Positions 36,801 to 46,930 of a DNA stretch of 64,000 bases are shown one piece after another. The translations under genes and the position numbers were made by a program. Numbering within the stretch: the first letter of the stretch is position 1; each line of letters begins with the position of its first letter. The stretch comes from Maylandia zebra (Eukaryota > Chordata > Actinopteri > Cichliformes > Cichlidae), in assembly GCF_041146795.1 (NCBI RefSeq), contig NC_135185.1:29075529-29139528 (forward strand), in the 5' to 3' direction. The notes under the pieces are model-generated. The model was given only the letters and a program-made list of their open reading frames with translations, was not told the origin of the DNA and made no database searches.

Positions 36801-39800
36801 GGATTGGACATGGCCCATAACTCCGTCTCATCTTTCTCTGGCTTGAGCTTTGATGGCAGCTTACATGACTGGGAAAGTAACAGAAGAAGGCTAATAGCGC
36901 AATTACATTGAAGTTAACTATATTTTATTGCAGACAAAACAACAGTCTGTTACCTTTGAAGAACAGGTGATCTAGTACAACAGAAAAAAAAGGAGGCAAT
37001 TACAACTTTCTCGGCTTAAAGATTTGCACCATGCCGGCAATTTTAACATACTCATTTCAGCACTTGACTGCATGTCATTTGGTTTTAATTGGAAACAGCG
37101 TAAGTAAGCTGGAACCTCTGAGGCTTAGAAATGAAGCCAAGGCTCAAGTCCAAATACTGCAGTTCCTCAAGCAGCCAAATGAGGCTGTCTCAAAATGTGA
37201 GAAAACAGACTCCCATGTTTAAAAGGACAACATTGGAGAAGACAATACGACTGCTGAGTTACATGAAGCTGGCTGTTTGTTTATGGTGCTAGTGAGTGTT
37301 TTAATCTTTTTTGTGACCTTAGCTGTAAGGTTGTACAGGGTTGCATTTAAGACTTAAAGTTATACACAACTGTCAGGGCGGCCGCTCTGAGTGATTAGTG
37401 AGGCACTCTAAGGAGCAAGCTGTTTAGTTTTTATCATTTTCATTCTTCTATCCAAATAATGACAAGCGGTAGCTTCAGAACATCTGGTAAATATTCCAAA
37501 ATTACATCCATGGTCCACTTCACAGGCTACACCAGTAGCATTAAACAAAAAACGACATTTTATACCACTTTAATAAAAAGTTAAATAAAATACATTTCCC
37601 TGAAACTTACAGTAGACGCAGTGATTCCTGGGAATAGCCTAAGCAGGCCTACGTTGCGGTTCAGCTCAGTCTTGACTTGAAACTTTGCTGTGGTGTTTGC
37701 CCTCCACACTGTATCCCAGTTGACTGGCGGAAAGTTGAAGAAACTCCATTAAAAAAATAATCCTTTAAAAACAAAAAGTGATTTATTTTCTACGTAAGCA
37801 GTTTATTGGTTCCTTACTTGTAATATCCACTTCAGCAGTGGCCAAGGGGGCCAAGTTAGGAGATGAGAATGCATTGAAGCTCCCAGCATCCACTTTGGTC
37901 ACACGATTCCCTCTGTAGAGTTTGTTGTAGAAATACAGGCACACCTAACAAATGCATGTTCATAAGATGAACTTAATAATTTATTTCTTGATTGATTAAA
38001 TCACTAACATATAACAGAGCTAAGAGAAAACAAAGCAACAACTGGCTATCAGGGTATTACATTCAGTCAGTTTCTCTCTCACAATCCAACATTTCTAATA
38101 AGGTTTGCAGTCAATTAGCAGCTATAAACCATCTTCTTTATCTCACCTCAGGAATGACAAATTGTCCAGCAATTAGTAATGCCCCAAGTAGATTGTCTCT
38201 GCCATCATTCCTCATCTCATAGATGGGTACCTAAAGACAGAAAGTGTCTCATTTTAACAAACCAGTAAACCCTGGTTTATTTGCTGGTTAGTTAGTGACT
38301 TGAGGATAGCAGCTCTTACCTGTGAGCCCGTGAGAATGATCGGTTTGCCCAAATGCTCACACATAAAGGACAGGGCAGAGGCTGTGTAAGCCATAGTGTC
38401 TGTGCCATGAAGAATCACAAAACCATCGTAGCTTTCATAGTTTCTCTGGGGTGAAATAAGAAAATAATTATCATAATGGAGATAATTTCACATGGCCAGA
38501 TAGATTTTAAAAGCAGGATTTAAGTAATATAAAGGCACAACAACAAATTAAAAAGAGTAGCAAGTACCTCAATGTCCTTTCCAAATCTACCCCAGTCATC
38601 TGTGGTCATATTGGAAGAGTCCAATAAAGGATTGTACTCCAAGATAGTGTAGACTATCCTCTTATTTTGTTTACTCAGTCTGGAAGAGAAAACAGTCCAG
38701 TTTATCTATGAGCTGCATTCTCTATAGGAACATTTACACAAAGCCAAACAGTGACAGATTATACAGCCAATAATAAAGCAGCGGTGTTGGTCGTTCCAAG
38801 TACAAATATTCAACTTCAAAAGTTCACGCAGTCAACAAGCAATTAAAGTCTTTACTGGGATAAATTATTACGTATTATGTATTGTGGTGAACATTTAATA
38901 AAAGCTGGATCAGGTTCTGGTTAAAGGGGAGATGTGAGCTTAAAGAAGCGTAAGGGAATGTTAAAAACGCTGACTTCAAAATCCGTTTAGCTGGGCCTTC
39001 TGTCTGAGCAACAGGGCGCCAAAACCTGTTTCAGGTTTACGCACACAAAGAATTTTCAAAGGGTAAAAGGGAGGGGCAAAGTCACACAAGTTAGACAGTG
39101 CAGCACTTTAAAAGTTAAGCATTTTTGTTTAGCACAGTAGAGTCCCAATTTCCTGCACAGCTACATGACTGAACACTTACATTTATGGACACAAGATAGC
39201 TTATCCGATATATTTTGAAGGTTCTTTGGTGACTCGTATCATGTTGGAGCAAAAGCCTGTATTTCTTTTTCATTGCAAATAATAGGGAGGGAGTCTTTCA
39301 TACATACATATTTATGCTGCCTGTAAGTGCAGTTTAACGCAGGCGTCCCACAGCCCCACCTGCCACGCTCCATGTAAGGCAGCGTGACTGACTGAAAAGC
39401 CATGAAGCGATTTTCTTTTTAATCTCCCTTTTAAAGAAACACCGTAGAACACCCCCCACATTACCATAGGGCAGCCTTATAGCATAGAGATAGGAGGTGA
39501 ATGGAACAGCAGGGGGAAGAGCGGGTGAGCCCCAGTCCATCCAAGCAGGGGTCCTATAGACACTCTACTAATTAGCCTCAAGTCGACACATGACCCAAGA
39601 ACATATGTTGTCGATCTTCTAGAAGAAAAGTGCCTAAAAAAAAACACTATTCAAATCACCAATTATTCATATATCTGGCAGTGTGTCCTAAGGTTTAGCA
39701 AAGCTACACATTACCATACTCATGCTAAGACACTTCATATGCTCAGAATAATAAACGCATGGAAGGACGCTGGAGGTGGAAGCAAACAGCCCTGTGGCAT

Positions 39801-42800
39801 TGCCTCTCAACATCACATGAATAAAGCTTTGCAGTTAATCAATAAACCAATTCCCCTCTGAAATAATAGACGTAGGATCAGCTCTTGAATAAGATCAACG
39901 GTATGCCTATTAAATTTGCATGTGAGTTTAATTCAGTTGATATGAACACTGCAAACTCAAGGATGAGCAAGTGTTAAGACGTGCTGAACACCTAAAAACA
40001 TTCAATCAGTAGAATATTAATGAAAAACATAAGAAGATGGCATATATATATCTCACAGATAATAAAATAACGAAGTTCTAACAACCTATCTTTAGAAAAT
40101 ACTTACCATTTCAAGGGCCATAGATACCTTGATATCTTTACTATAATACAGGACTAAACCCACTTTCATAATAGCAGTCAACATGAGGCCAGAGAGGAAA
40201 TTAGTGTCTCTGGAAAAGGCTACTTCTACTGACGATGAAGACCCTAAAGGGCTTGTCAATCGGCTCCGAGCCCAATTCACTCAACTGCACACAAGCATGA
40301 CAAAACAAGACAAAATAAAGTTAAACATGCAACACTGCAATCTATCTTTTGCTTATATCAGGAACGAGACGCTGTACAGCTGCCTTGTTAGTTACAGAGT
40401 TCAAAATTAGCCGGAGTAAGAGACACAGAATTACTTCAAGCAACAAGCAACTTTTTCCAACTGCCGAAAGACACGTAGGCATGCACTTCCCAACAGGGAA
40501 GCACACCCAAGCAAGTGGTGTTAAGTACAGCAGAGACATCAAACCAATCTCAAGCAGGGAGAAGTCAAACACAATGCAACCAGTACTACAACACCCGTGA
40601 AAGTGCAGGTCGGGATGGGGCGCTGGCTTCCTGTTAAAGTGACAAAAGCGGTTAAGGGTAATAAAAATAAGTGCATCTCTTAACAGGAATGTAACTTGTT
40701 TTATTTTCAGCCTCTGCTTTTCCAGATAGGAAACATATCTTGCACTGTGTGCAGTTACCATCTTGGGCAGATCCAAGATATAGGGCGATTTAGCCTGTAT
40801 AACGAATGCTCTTGCAAAAACACCTGAAATACATTATATCTCACTGTCCTCAGGACGGTCTGCACATACTATAAACACAAAGTTTGGATCTATAAAGATC
40901 CAAATAGCTGTCAGGTTTAGCCATTCAGGAAAAGCACTGCACATTAGATGAAGTGCAACATTTTTTCACTGTGAAGTGAGACGGTCTCAAGTTAAATAAA
41001 TGACATAATTAATGTAATAAATTAGGTATAAAGGAAATAAAAACACACAGGATTTCAAACTTTTAGTTCAAAATAAGCAACATTACAAATTTACATGCGA
41101 TCCTTTTCTTTGTTGTTGACCTACTCTTGCTCTGTCAGTAACACAGGCCTCACAAGATGCTAATAATGAAGACAAATTATGAGCTAATGCCTCATGGCTG
41201 TGACAACAGAAAATACTGTTAATTTTCTGTTTTCAAATAAGGATAAGGAAACATGTTTAAAATATTACAAACACAGTTATGTAGTCTTCCTCTGATACAT
41301 ATGGCAACCAATAGTACAGCATGTGGTTTCATTTTGTTAAATACAGATATATATATCTACATGTTGACTAATGGGTGCACTTACGGCAGGACCAAGGTGT
41401 CAGATCCATAGTATTCATACATGCGGGTCTGGTGAGCATATGTCTCATCATGGAGGATGGGCAGCTTACGCAGGCTCTTCACAAAAGCATTGGCTTGTGG
41501 GGCAAGAACTGTAGGTTAAAGAGCAGAAAAACAACAGAGATATTTAATGTTTAACAGTTTGCTTTTAGTAGGATTACTATTAATAGAAAGCGAGCACAGT
41601 GGATATGCTGTCATCTCAACACCACAACAACACTCTCATACTGAACCCTAGTGGTTATTGTAAAAAATAACATTATGGCTGGAAATACACTTGAAGCACA
41701 CTTTTAAAAACACATGATCTTCTTGAGTATAACATAAAAGGACAACATTAAATGTACTATTAGAAACAATAACACAAAGGTTAGGAGACAGAATATAATA
41801 TGGACATGCAATCTTAACTGTCAAGCAAAATAAACATACATTGAACTCACACAAATAATACAGCTTTAAACTGGCAATCTGAATAACTGATGATTATCAT
41901 ATTTCAGTTAACAATCATTTTTGTCCGGCACATGGCCTCACATTTGATTTTAGTATAGTTTAGTATAAAGAGGAGTTCCTGATCGTCCCAGTGAGTGAAA
42001 GGTTGCCTACGTACTGTGACTGGAAAACAAACCCAAATCATCACCCCTCCACCACCGTGCTTGACGGTTGGTAAGGTGTTTGGGTTGATATGCTTTGTTT
42101 GGTTTTCACCAAATGTGGCGCTCTGGATTTAGTTTAGTTTGGTTTGTCCAAAGGACATCGTTCCAGAAGTCGTGTGGTTTGACAAACCTAGGCTATACTG
42201 CCATGTTCTTTTTCTGGAAACCCTTCCAAAAACGCCATATTTGTTCAGCCTTTTTATACTGTACAAACAAACTTAACATTGAACACACTAACCAAGACCT
42301 GTAGCATCTGAGAGGTAGCTCTTGAGTTTTTTGCAATTTCTCTCTTGCACAGTCTGACTTTGGATTGAATTTGCTGGGGATCCAGGCATCTGTCTTGAAT
42401 GTTTTCCACTTGTGAATAATCTTTCTTACTATAGAATGATGGAATGATGGGCAGCAACAATTCCTTCTCTAAGATCATTCATATTGTGTTAACACAAACT
42501 TAATCCTCCACAACAGCACTTCATGATGATCAATTAATCAAGTGCAATTTGTCAGCAGTGGCTGGCTCGTAGTTTCCCTCTAAATTGTACGGAAGCAACA
42601 AGGGTGTAGTTACATTATCACAGGGCTGTAAAGAAGTCGTGTGAAAACTATTTTTCATATGACTGTATATTAAGGGAGCTGACCTACAGTTAAGTCCATG
42701 CAATTTTTGTTATTTGAGCCTTTTATCAAAACATATTCAAGTTACAATTGCAACCAATATGGGCTTAAAATATGACTAAAGTAATACTTTCAGCTTTAAT

Positions 42801-45360
42801 TTGAGGCTGTTTACATCCAAACTGTAGGAAGAGTATAGTAATTACAGCTCTAACGGCATAATGTATTTGGAAGCAGTTGCTATAAAACCCACAATATGTA
42901 ATCAAAGAAGCTCTCGATTCAAAAACCAGACCATCTTTAGGCTCCAAAAAAAACCCATCATAGAGACAATGGGGATATTATAAGTGGCCAAATCAAAAGT
43001 GTGGGACATCCTAAGAAAAAAGGATACACTGGTCAGCTCTGTAAATAATAAAAAGGCCTGGACCCCCCACAGATCACCATAGCTGTGAATGGTCACAGCA
43101 TCTTTTCCATGACAAAGAAGAAACCACTTCAGAAAATCCATGTAAATGAAAAAGACTCTCCAGAAGGCAGGAATATCATTATCCAAGTCAGCCATTAAGA
43201 AAAGACCTCGGAAGACCTTCATCACAAGCTCCAAACTATTCACTGCGTTCAAAACAGAAAGGCTAGAATTAGAGTGATGGAGAAGGCTTGGAAGCATGAG
43301 TCGAGCAAAACAACACAACGAAGGCAGTGTGTTGGCACTGAAAAGATTTCAGTCATTTACTAAGCTACAATGAAGGATAGTTACAGTGTTTGATGTAAGT
43401 ATAACAGTGTCATATCAAATCTATAAAATCATTTTATTCTTAATTTAATGTCTAAGGAGTGTATTTAATTTAACTTTTGTTTATCTGTTGAAAAACAGAC
43501 CATAAAGAACATACCTTGGCATAAAACTGAGGAAAAACTGGTTTTGGGTGTTAGTGACATGAATATTGATGAAGCCTGAGCTGGGAGAACGCCAGGGTGT
43601 GGGGAGAGATTAGATGAGGAAAAGATCTTTCTGCTGTGGTATAAATCCTGTGATCACTTGTCAATATCTCAGTTGGTCAACAAACCACCTTGATCTACTG
43701 TACATTGCGACTGATCTAGCACTGTGTTTGATGAGTTCACTCTGATTGTTGGGCTCTATTTAGCTATAAGTATAATATACGTATAATACAAGTGTGGATG
43801 ATGACCCTCGCCTAAATGGCTTTCCGGCTGCTTTTTTTCTTTTCTTTGCTACCAGAACGTGGATGGTATATATTAGCATATTATCTTATGCTATGTTATA
43901 CCCCTAATTAAAGATTGTGAAATTATTATGTAGTTTTAGTTTGTATTATTCTCCTGAATTAGAAGAAGGTGATAACTATTACAGTTATTAAACTGATTTG
44001 TATTGCATTAGACTGCTGATTCTGTGTGAATGAATGATATTGTTTTATGATGCATTATACTGCTGAGTTATAAGAAACACTGTTTTCAGAGAGTCAGGAC
44101 CTTGCTTTTTCTGATAGTAGAGGAGACAGACAAGGCCATAAGTCAGGCTCGCTTGGAGTTAGAAAGAATGTGAATGTTTAGGTTTTTACAACTAGCTGGG
44201 GGCCACTAGAGGCTATAAGAGTTTGAGTAATCCTCCACCAGTTTGAGATTTTGCTGTGACCCTCTTCATGCATGTCTCCCCATCCGGATGGTTTGTGCTC
44301 ATAAAGTGTTGAATTGTATGTAATAAAGTAATTGTTGATTGAGCATTTATCCACAGAGTATTGTCCTTCCTTCAGCCCAAAGGTCAAAAGAATTGGGAGG
44401 ATTTAACAATGGCCTTGTAACATTCTCATATCTACTCTATTGTGTACAAAGTAATGAAAGGTATTTGTCCAAATATAGTTAAGGCAAGTTCAGCTTATTT
44501 AGAAAATCCATAACATATAAGAATATTTAGTTGTATTGCAAATGTCAAAGCAATGAATAAACCACAAACATGAGTAGGTCGCTTATTATGGATTGAAAAA
44601 TAGGGACAGGTGGTTTTTAAAAGTCCGAATACCGCAGATGTTGCACAGTAACTAATGTCAACATTCAGTTATTCATTGAGAGAACCTGTTTTCACTGTAG
44701 TACGTTTGGCGTTGGCTGCTCTCCTGTTTCGAAACTTAAGTCTGTTGTAAAACCCTGAATCATGCGCAGAGTAAATACATCTGATCTCAACTTTCGTCTT
44801 TGCATTTCTGTTCACTAAAACCAAGCTTCATTTAGCATCTTCATTTCCATGTTCATTCACAAGACCAAGACAGTCTGCTCATGTGTACACCGGTGTAGTT
44901 TATTTGGAAGGTCGCCAGTCGCACATGGCATCAGCTGTGTAGGTAAGCTGTTTACCCCAAGTCTATTTTCGGATGCACGTGCAGATTGTTGTCACGCCTC
45001 GTGTTCAGACCCACATGCAAACATGCAATAAGAGGAAGCCACCGGCTATGCTAGCTAACTGCTACAGAGGAGAACAACGAATAATTGATGACAATGATTG
45101 CCATAGCTACCGTCTTCATGAAGAGTCATGCCGATAGTTCCTCCAGTATTGATAACGAGGACCCGCGCCTCCGCGGCGCAAGGTGAGGTTACCAGGTCGG
45201 CGTTCTCAATCGAGTTGCAACTGGACAACTTTCTCCTTCGTCCTGGATGAAGCTGAAGACTTCGTGGAGGGGAAACATCATTAACTTCTATCAGATCCAG
45301 AGATGGTTGTGACAAAGCCCGCGCGAGAGATGTGAGGCCATTGGTGCTGGAGTCCGCCAT
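30771..45360 (-). CDS. aspg: aspg: L-asparaginase with C-terminal ankyrin repeats (60-kDa lysophospholipase homologue)
   Basis: ASPG hydrolyses L-asparagine to aspartate and ammonia in the cytosol. The mammalian protein was also reported to have lysophospholipase and PAF acetylhydrolase activity. I assembled 16 exons, all phases consistent: 45360-45111, 41508-41385, 38679-38568, 38445-38320, 38230-38147, 37944-37818, 37723-37611, 36127-35942, 35834-35721, 35624-35505, 35356-35261, 33747-33584, 31799-31713, 31190-31091, 31001-30936, 30836-30771 (644 aa; human 573). Catalytic residues are in place: T75 in TGGTIG, T177-D178 in HGTDTM and K249 in RVTKVDA. These equal guinea-pig T19, T116, D117 and K188. 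Residues 1-452 are the AnsA-type asparaginase; about 453-622 are ankyrin repeats. Oddities are a 56-residue-longer N-terminus than the guinea-pig enzyme, an ambiguous exon 9/10 junction, an Asp/Glu-rich tail and two possible C-termini. No frame-disrupting change was seen. Confidence 0.95.
30794..30817 (-). repeat. Coding trinucleotide repeat (poly-Asp in ASPG)
   Basis: Eight CAT units on the plus strand; on the coding strand they give AAT plus seven GAT codons. Length is likely to vary between individuals. Confidence 0.85.
30936..31001 (-). CDS. aspg: aspg exon 15
   Basis: 66 nt, acceptor TCACAG|GC, donor AAG|GTATGC. It encodes [17 protein letters not shown], corresponding to the last ankyrin helix of human (NLAVVAFLQSLE). 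Confidence 0.9.
31091..31190 (-). CDS. aspg: aspg exon 14
   Basis: 100 nt, acceptor CATCAG|CC, donor CAAGTG|GTGGGT. It encodes [20 protein letters not shown], matching human LAYRADLEGLQVWWQAGADL. Confidence 0.92.
31713..31799 (-). CDS. aspg: aspg exon 13
   Basis: 87 nt, acceptor ACTTAG|AC, donor TGCAG|GTCAGA. It encodes [20 protein letters not shown], matching human HPGVIGLLREAGASLSTQEL. It is short and in a different frame from the longer open frame at the same place, so it is easily missed. Confidence 0.92.
31800..33583 (-). other. aspg intron 12 (1.8 kb)
   Basis: Unique-looking sequence with no gene or transposon recognised. The patch 33230-33300, with ATTAGCCTAATTAGC words, looks constrained but this needs alignment. 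Confidence 0.6.
33584..33747 (-). CDS. aspg: aspg exon 12 (ankyrin repeats)
   Basis: 164 nt, phase 0 in, phase 2 out. It encodes a full ankyrin unit [20 protein letters not shown] followed by [14 protein letters not shown]. Confidence 0.95.
33868..33975. repeat. Interspersed repeat of the TTTATTTATAC...GTGAGACTCAATG type
   Basis: The order TTATTTATACGGGTAATCCC, AGTGAGACTCAATG, CACAAGAGAAACCTG and TTCAGACAG resembles a repeat common in fish (usual form: ...GGTAAGTCCCATTGAGA... AAGAGAGACCTGGCCAAGACAG). It lies in aspg intron 11. Family not named. Confidence 0.5.
34030..34870 (-). mobile_element. Decayed Tc1/mariner-like transposon (copy A)
   Basis: On the minus strand a transposase remnant is legible: [11 protein letters not shown] at about 34345-34313, then, after a frameshift, [16 protein letters not shown], the signature before the third catalytic acidic residue of Tc1-like DDE transposases. 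The frame is broken by shifts and stops, so it is inactive. It lies in aspg intron 11. Ends are approximate; no terminal inverted repeats were pinned down. Confidence 0.75.
35261..35356 (-). CDS. aspg: aspg exon 11
   Basis: 96 nt, phase 0. It encodes LRDAL-type sequence and [19 protein letters not shown], the start of the ankyrin region (human PSLACAAAHAGDVEALQAL). Confidence 0.93.
35505..35624 (-). CDS. aspg: aspg exon 10
   Basis: 120 nt, acceptor GTCCAG|ATG, donor GAG|GTAAGG. It encodes ENLRGEM then a less conserved linker towards the ankyrin region. An alternative acceptor ten bases inside (start 35614) pairs in frame with the GT donor of exon 9. Confidence 0.85.
35721..35834 (-). CDS. 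aspg: aspg exon 9
   Basis: 114 nt, acceptor CTACAG|GT. It encodes [20 protein letters not shown]. The gapless match to human puts the end at AAAAAG followed by GC, i.e. a GC-AG intron. A GT donor lies four bases further (end 35717); see findings. Confidence 0.85.
35942..36127 (-). CDS. aspg: aspg exon 8
   Basis: 186 nt, phase 0. It encodes [13 protein letters not shown] ... [19 protein letters not shown], closely matching human GVVMETFGSGNGP ... VIVNCTHCLQGAVTTDYA. Confidence 0.95.
36128..37610 (-). other. aspg intron 7 (1.5 kb)
   Basis: GT-AG intron between exons 7 and 8. Nothing recognisable inside. Confidence 0.75.
37611..37723 (-). CDS. aspg: aspg exon 7
   Basis: 113 nt, acceptor CCGCCAG|TC, donor ACT|GTAAGT. 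It encodes [11 protein letters not shown], matching human DVGLLRLYPGI. Confidence 0.93.
37818..37944 (-). CDS. aspg: aspg exon 6 (catalytic Lys)
   Basis: 127 nt, acceptor TTTGTTAG|GT, donor ACA A|GTAAGG. It encodes [20 protein letters not shown] with catalytic K249. Confidence 0.93.
38147..38230 (-). CDS. aspg: aspg exon 5
   Basis: 84 nt, phase 0, encoding [19 protein letters not shown]. The DGR-NLLGAL block is typical of the family. Confidence 0.93.
38320..38445 (-). CDS. aspg: aspg exon 4 (second catalytic motif)
   Basis: 126 nt, phase 0. It encodes [20 protein letters not shown] with catalytic T177 and D178, ending ILTGSQ|. Confidence 0.95.
38568..38679 (-). CDS. aspg: aspg exon 3
   Basis: 112 nt, acceptor TTCCAG|AC, donor GAG|GTACTT. 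It encodes [20 protein letters not shown], matching human QRILYTVLECQPLFDSSDMT. Confidence 0.93.
38680..41384 (-). other. aspg intron 2 (2.7 kb)
   Basis: Ordinary AT-rich intron with short TA repeats near 40042 and 41349. No gene or clear transposon seen. Confidence 0.75.
41385..41508 (-). CDS. aspg: aspg exon 2
   Basis: 124 nt, acceptor CTACAG|TT, donor CC|GTAAGT. It encodes [10 protein letters not shown] ... SDTLVLP, matching human LRTLPMFHDE ... SEDTLVLP. Confidence 0.93.
41930..42655 (-). mobile_element. Decayed Tc1-like transposon (copy B)
   Basis: The minus strand carries [19 protein letters not shown], close to the ATSQTLQ block of fish Tc1 transposases. Plus-strand text such as GTCCAAAGGACATCGTTCCAGAAGTC and CTGTCTTGAATGTTTTCCAC is typical of this family in antisense. 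Multiple stops. It lies in aspg intron 1. Confidence 0.75.
42660..43325 (+). mobile_element. Decayed Tc1-like transposon (copy C)
   Basis: A different Tc1-like family in the opposite orientation, abutting copy B. The left part has the subterminal text CTTTCAGCTTTAATTTGAGG ... TTTACATCCAAA common to fish Tc1 elements. It is followed by a helix-turn-helix remnant ([19 protein letters not shown]) and the stretch AAAAGGCCTGGA. The frame is heavily mutated. Confidence 0.72.
43900..44410 (+). mobile_element. Probable solo LTR of an endogenous retroelement
   Basis: The sequence has the layout of an LTR read on the plus strand: a long upstream part, then CTATAAGAG (TATA-like, about 44213), then a C/T-rich block, then AATAAA at about 44321, then a short tail ending near CCTTCCTTCAG. 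No gag, pol or env remnant flanks it, so it would be a solo LTR from recombination. Boundaries and class are not established. It lies in aspg intron 1. Confidence 0.45.
45111..45360 (-). CDS. aspg: aspg exon 1
   Basis: It has 250 nt from ATG (45360) to donor ACG|GTAGCT, phase 1. It encodes a Ser/Arg-containing N-terminal extension (includes RRRKLSS, a basophilic kinase-type motif) followed by [13 protein letters not shown], the first catalytic motif with nucleophile T75. Confidence 0.93.
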
Positions 45361-45604
45361 GATGCTTTTCGAAAGCCCCGGCGCTGTCTCTTTAAATGCG
45401 GTAGCTAAGAAAAGTGTTCAAAACCCGGGTTTCTTTATTGTTAGCAGGGTTACATGAGGATCGTCTGCCTTTATACACGGAGAGCGGCTTTCGTCGTAGT
45501 TAAAACGGCTTAGTAAACAGAGGAGGGACTCATTGTTACCGTTATGTTTTAATTTCCCCACCCACTTAAACTCTTCAACTTCTCGGACTCCTCAGAGCGC
45601 ACTC

Positions 45605-45612
45605 TGACGTCA
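45605..45612. promoter_or_regulatory. Palindromic CRE (TGACGTCA) upstream of aspg
   Basis: A perfect 8-bp CREB/ATF palindrome 245 bp above the aspg ATG. It is followed at once by a second half site (GTGACGTG) and a GGGCGTG KLF/Sp-like box. Confidence 0.55.
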
Positions 45613-46910
45613 GTGACGTGGGCGTGTTCTGCACGAGTCTCTCAGTAATAAAGTTTTGGTCTTGGTTCAAGGAATTTTTATTTAGGCTGATCTACAAATT
45701 CTACGCAGTGAAGAATTCTGTAGAAAAGCTAAAGAATGACCTAGATGTAAACTCTTTATGCGGACAGTCTCCTGATACCGTGTGCCCATCATGTTCACGT
45801 TTTCATATCTTTATATGGAAATATTTTATTTGGCTGATATGGTTATGATTATATTATGAATTATAACCACAGCAACCAATATTGAGAGTACAATGACACT
45901 CTCACCCCCTTTTCCTGTTCCTGCTGTTACAACATGTATCATGCTGGCGATTTAACTTACGTTGTTACTTAACGGTTTGCAATAAAGTTGTTGAAATATA
46001 CTGTGTCTCTTGAGTGTAGAGTACATTTGTGAGGGTGACTTTTGCAATACTTAAATAATAGTTACATAAAATATGGTATGTAACCTTATAGCCTTGTAGT
46101 TATGTGTATACAACATAAATCCCTCGCGCCACACTAAAAATCTTCTGGGTCAAAACCAGCACCAAACGGATCTTTTTCTGTTATAAAGCTGCAGATGCAC
46201 ATTTTATATCACTATCAAAGTAGTTACTGGAGTAAAGCACTTTGTGTGGTACTATTTTAGTAGTCTTAGAGTGTGTTACCTTCAAAAAGGTTAATGTTTG
46301 TACTTCCAGGAAAAGATTTTGTGTTTCTGTGTATGGGGGTGTGTTTGGGTGTGTGGAGGTCAAGCAGTGTCCAAATGCAAAGCAGTTCAAAACTTTTCTG
46401 TCTTCCCTAAATGACTGCTGCTTGCATGCTCAAACTAATGGAATAAAACAAAACAAACACAGTTTTAGGGAGGAACTATAAAAGATCAAACCTAATCGAT
46501 CCTTTTGACGTACACTGACCTGTCTTCTGTTTGTCATCCCTTTCATTTCGGCTCCATGAGGGCCCCAAGGGCAAATAGCAGCTAAACTGTGTTTTCCTAT
46601 TTGCACAGTGGGTCTATAAACCTGTGTGAGATAAGATTTTCAGAACAAGGCTGATGATAACTGCTGTCGCTCTTCTCACCTTGATAAGAAGCAGTTTACA
46701 TAATAAATGTATATATTTTCATACAATTCATTTGGATCTCCTGAACAATTATTTCCACGTGTAGAAAAACTGTTCTGATAATAACTTCCAGAACAATTCG
46801 ACCTTTACCATTAAAAGCAATTCTTACAGGTAGTAGCTGTATATTGGAAGGAAATCTTACCATTACAATTATTGTGTATTGTAATGTATTGTAATCCTTT
46901 TTGAAATGTT

Positions 46911-46930
46911 ATCCATCCATCCACCCACAG
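46911..46930. repeat. ATCC tetranucleotide repeat
   Basis: A short ATCC/ACCC run. Confidence 0.7.

Larger units (their letters stand above)
41509..45110 (-). other. aspg intron 1 (3.6 kb), repeat-rich
   Basis: The largest aspg intron. It holds Tc1 copies B and C back to back and the probable solo LTR. Remaining sequence is AT-rich without recognisable features. Confidence 0.8.

Noticed and set aside
42902-43318. 138-codon minus-strand open frame with hydrophobic stretches
   Set aside because: It is the antisense of Tc1 copy C; the transposase remnant reads on the plus strand.
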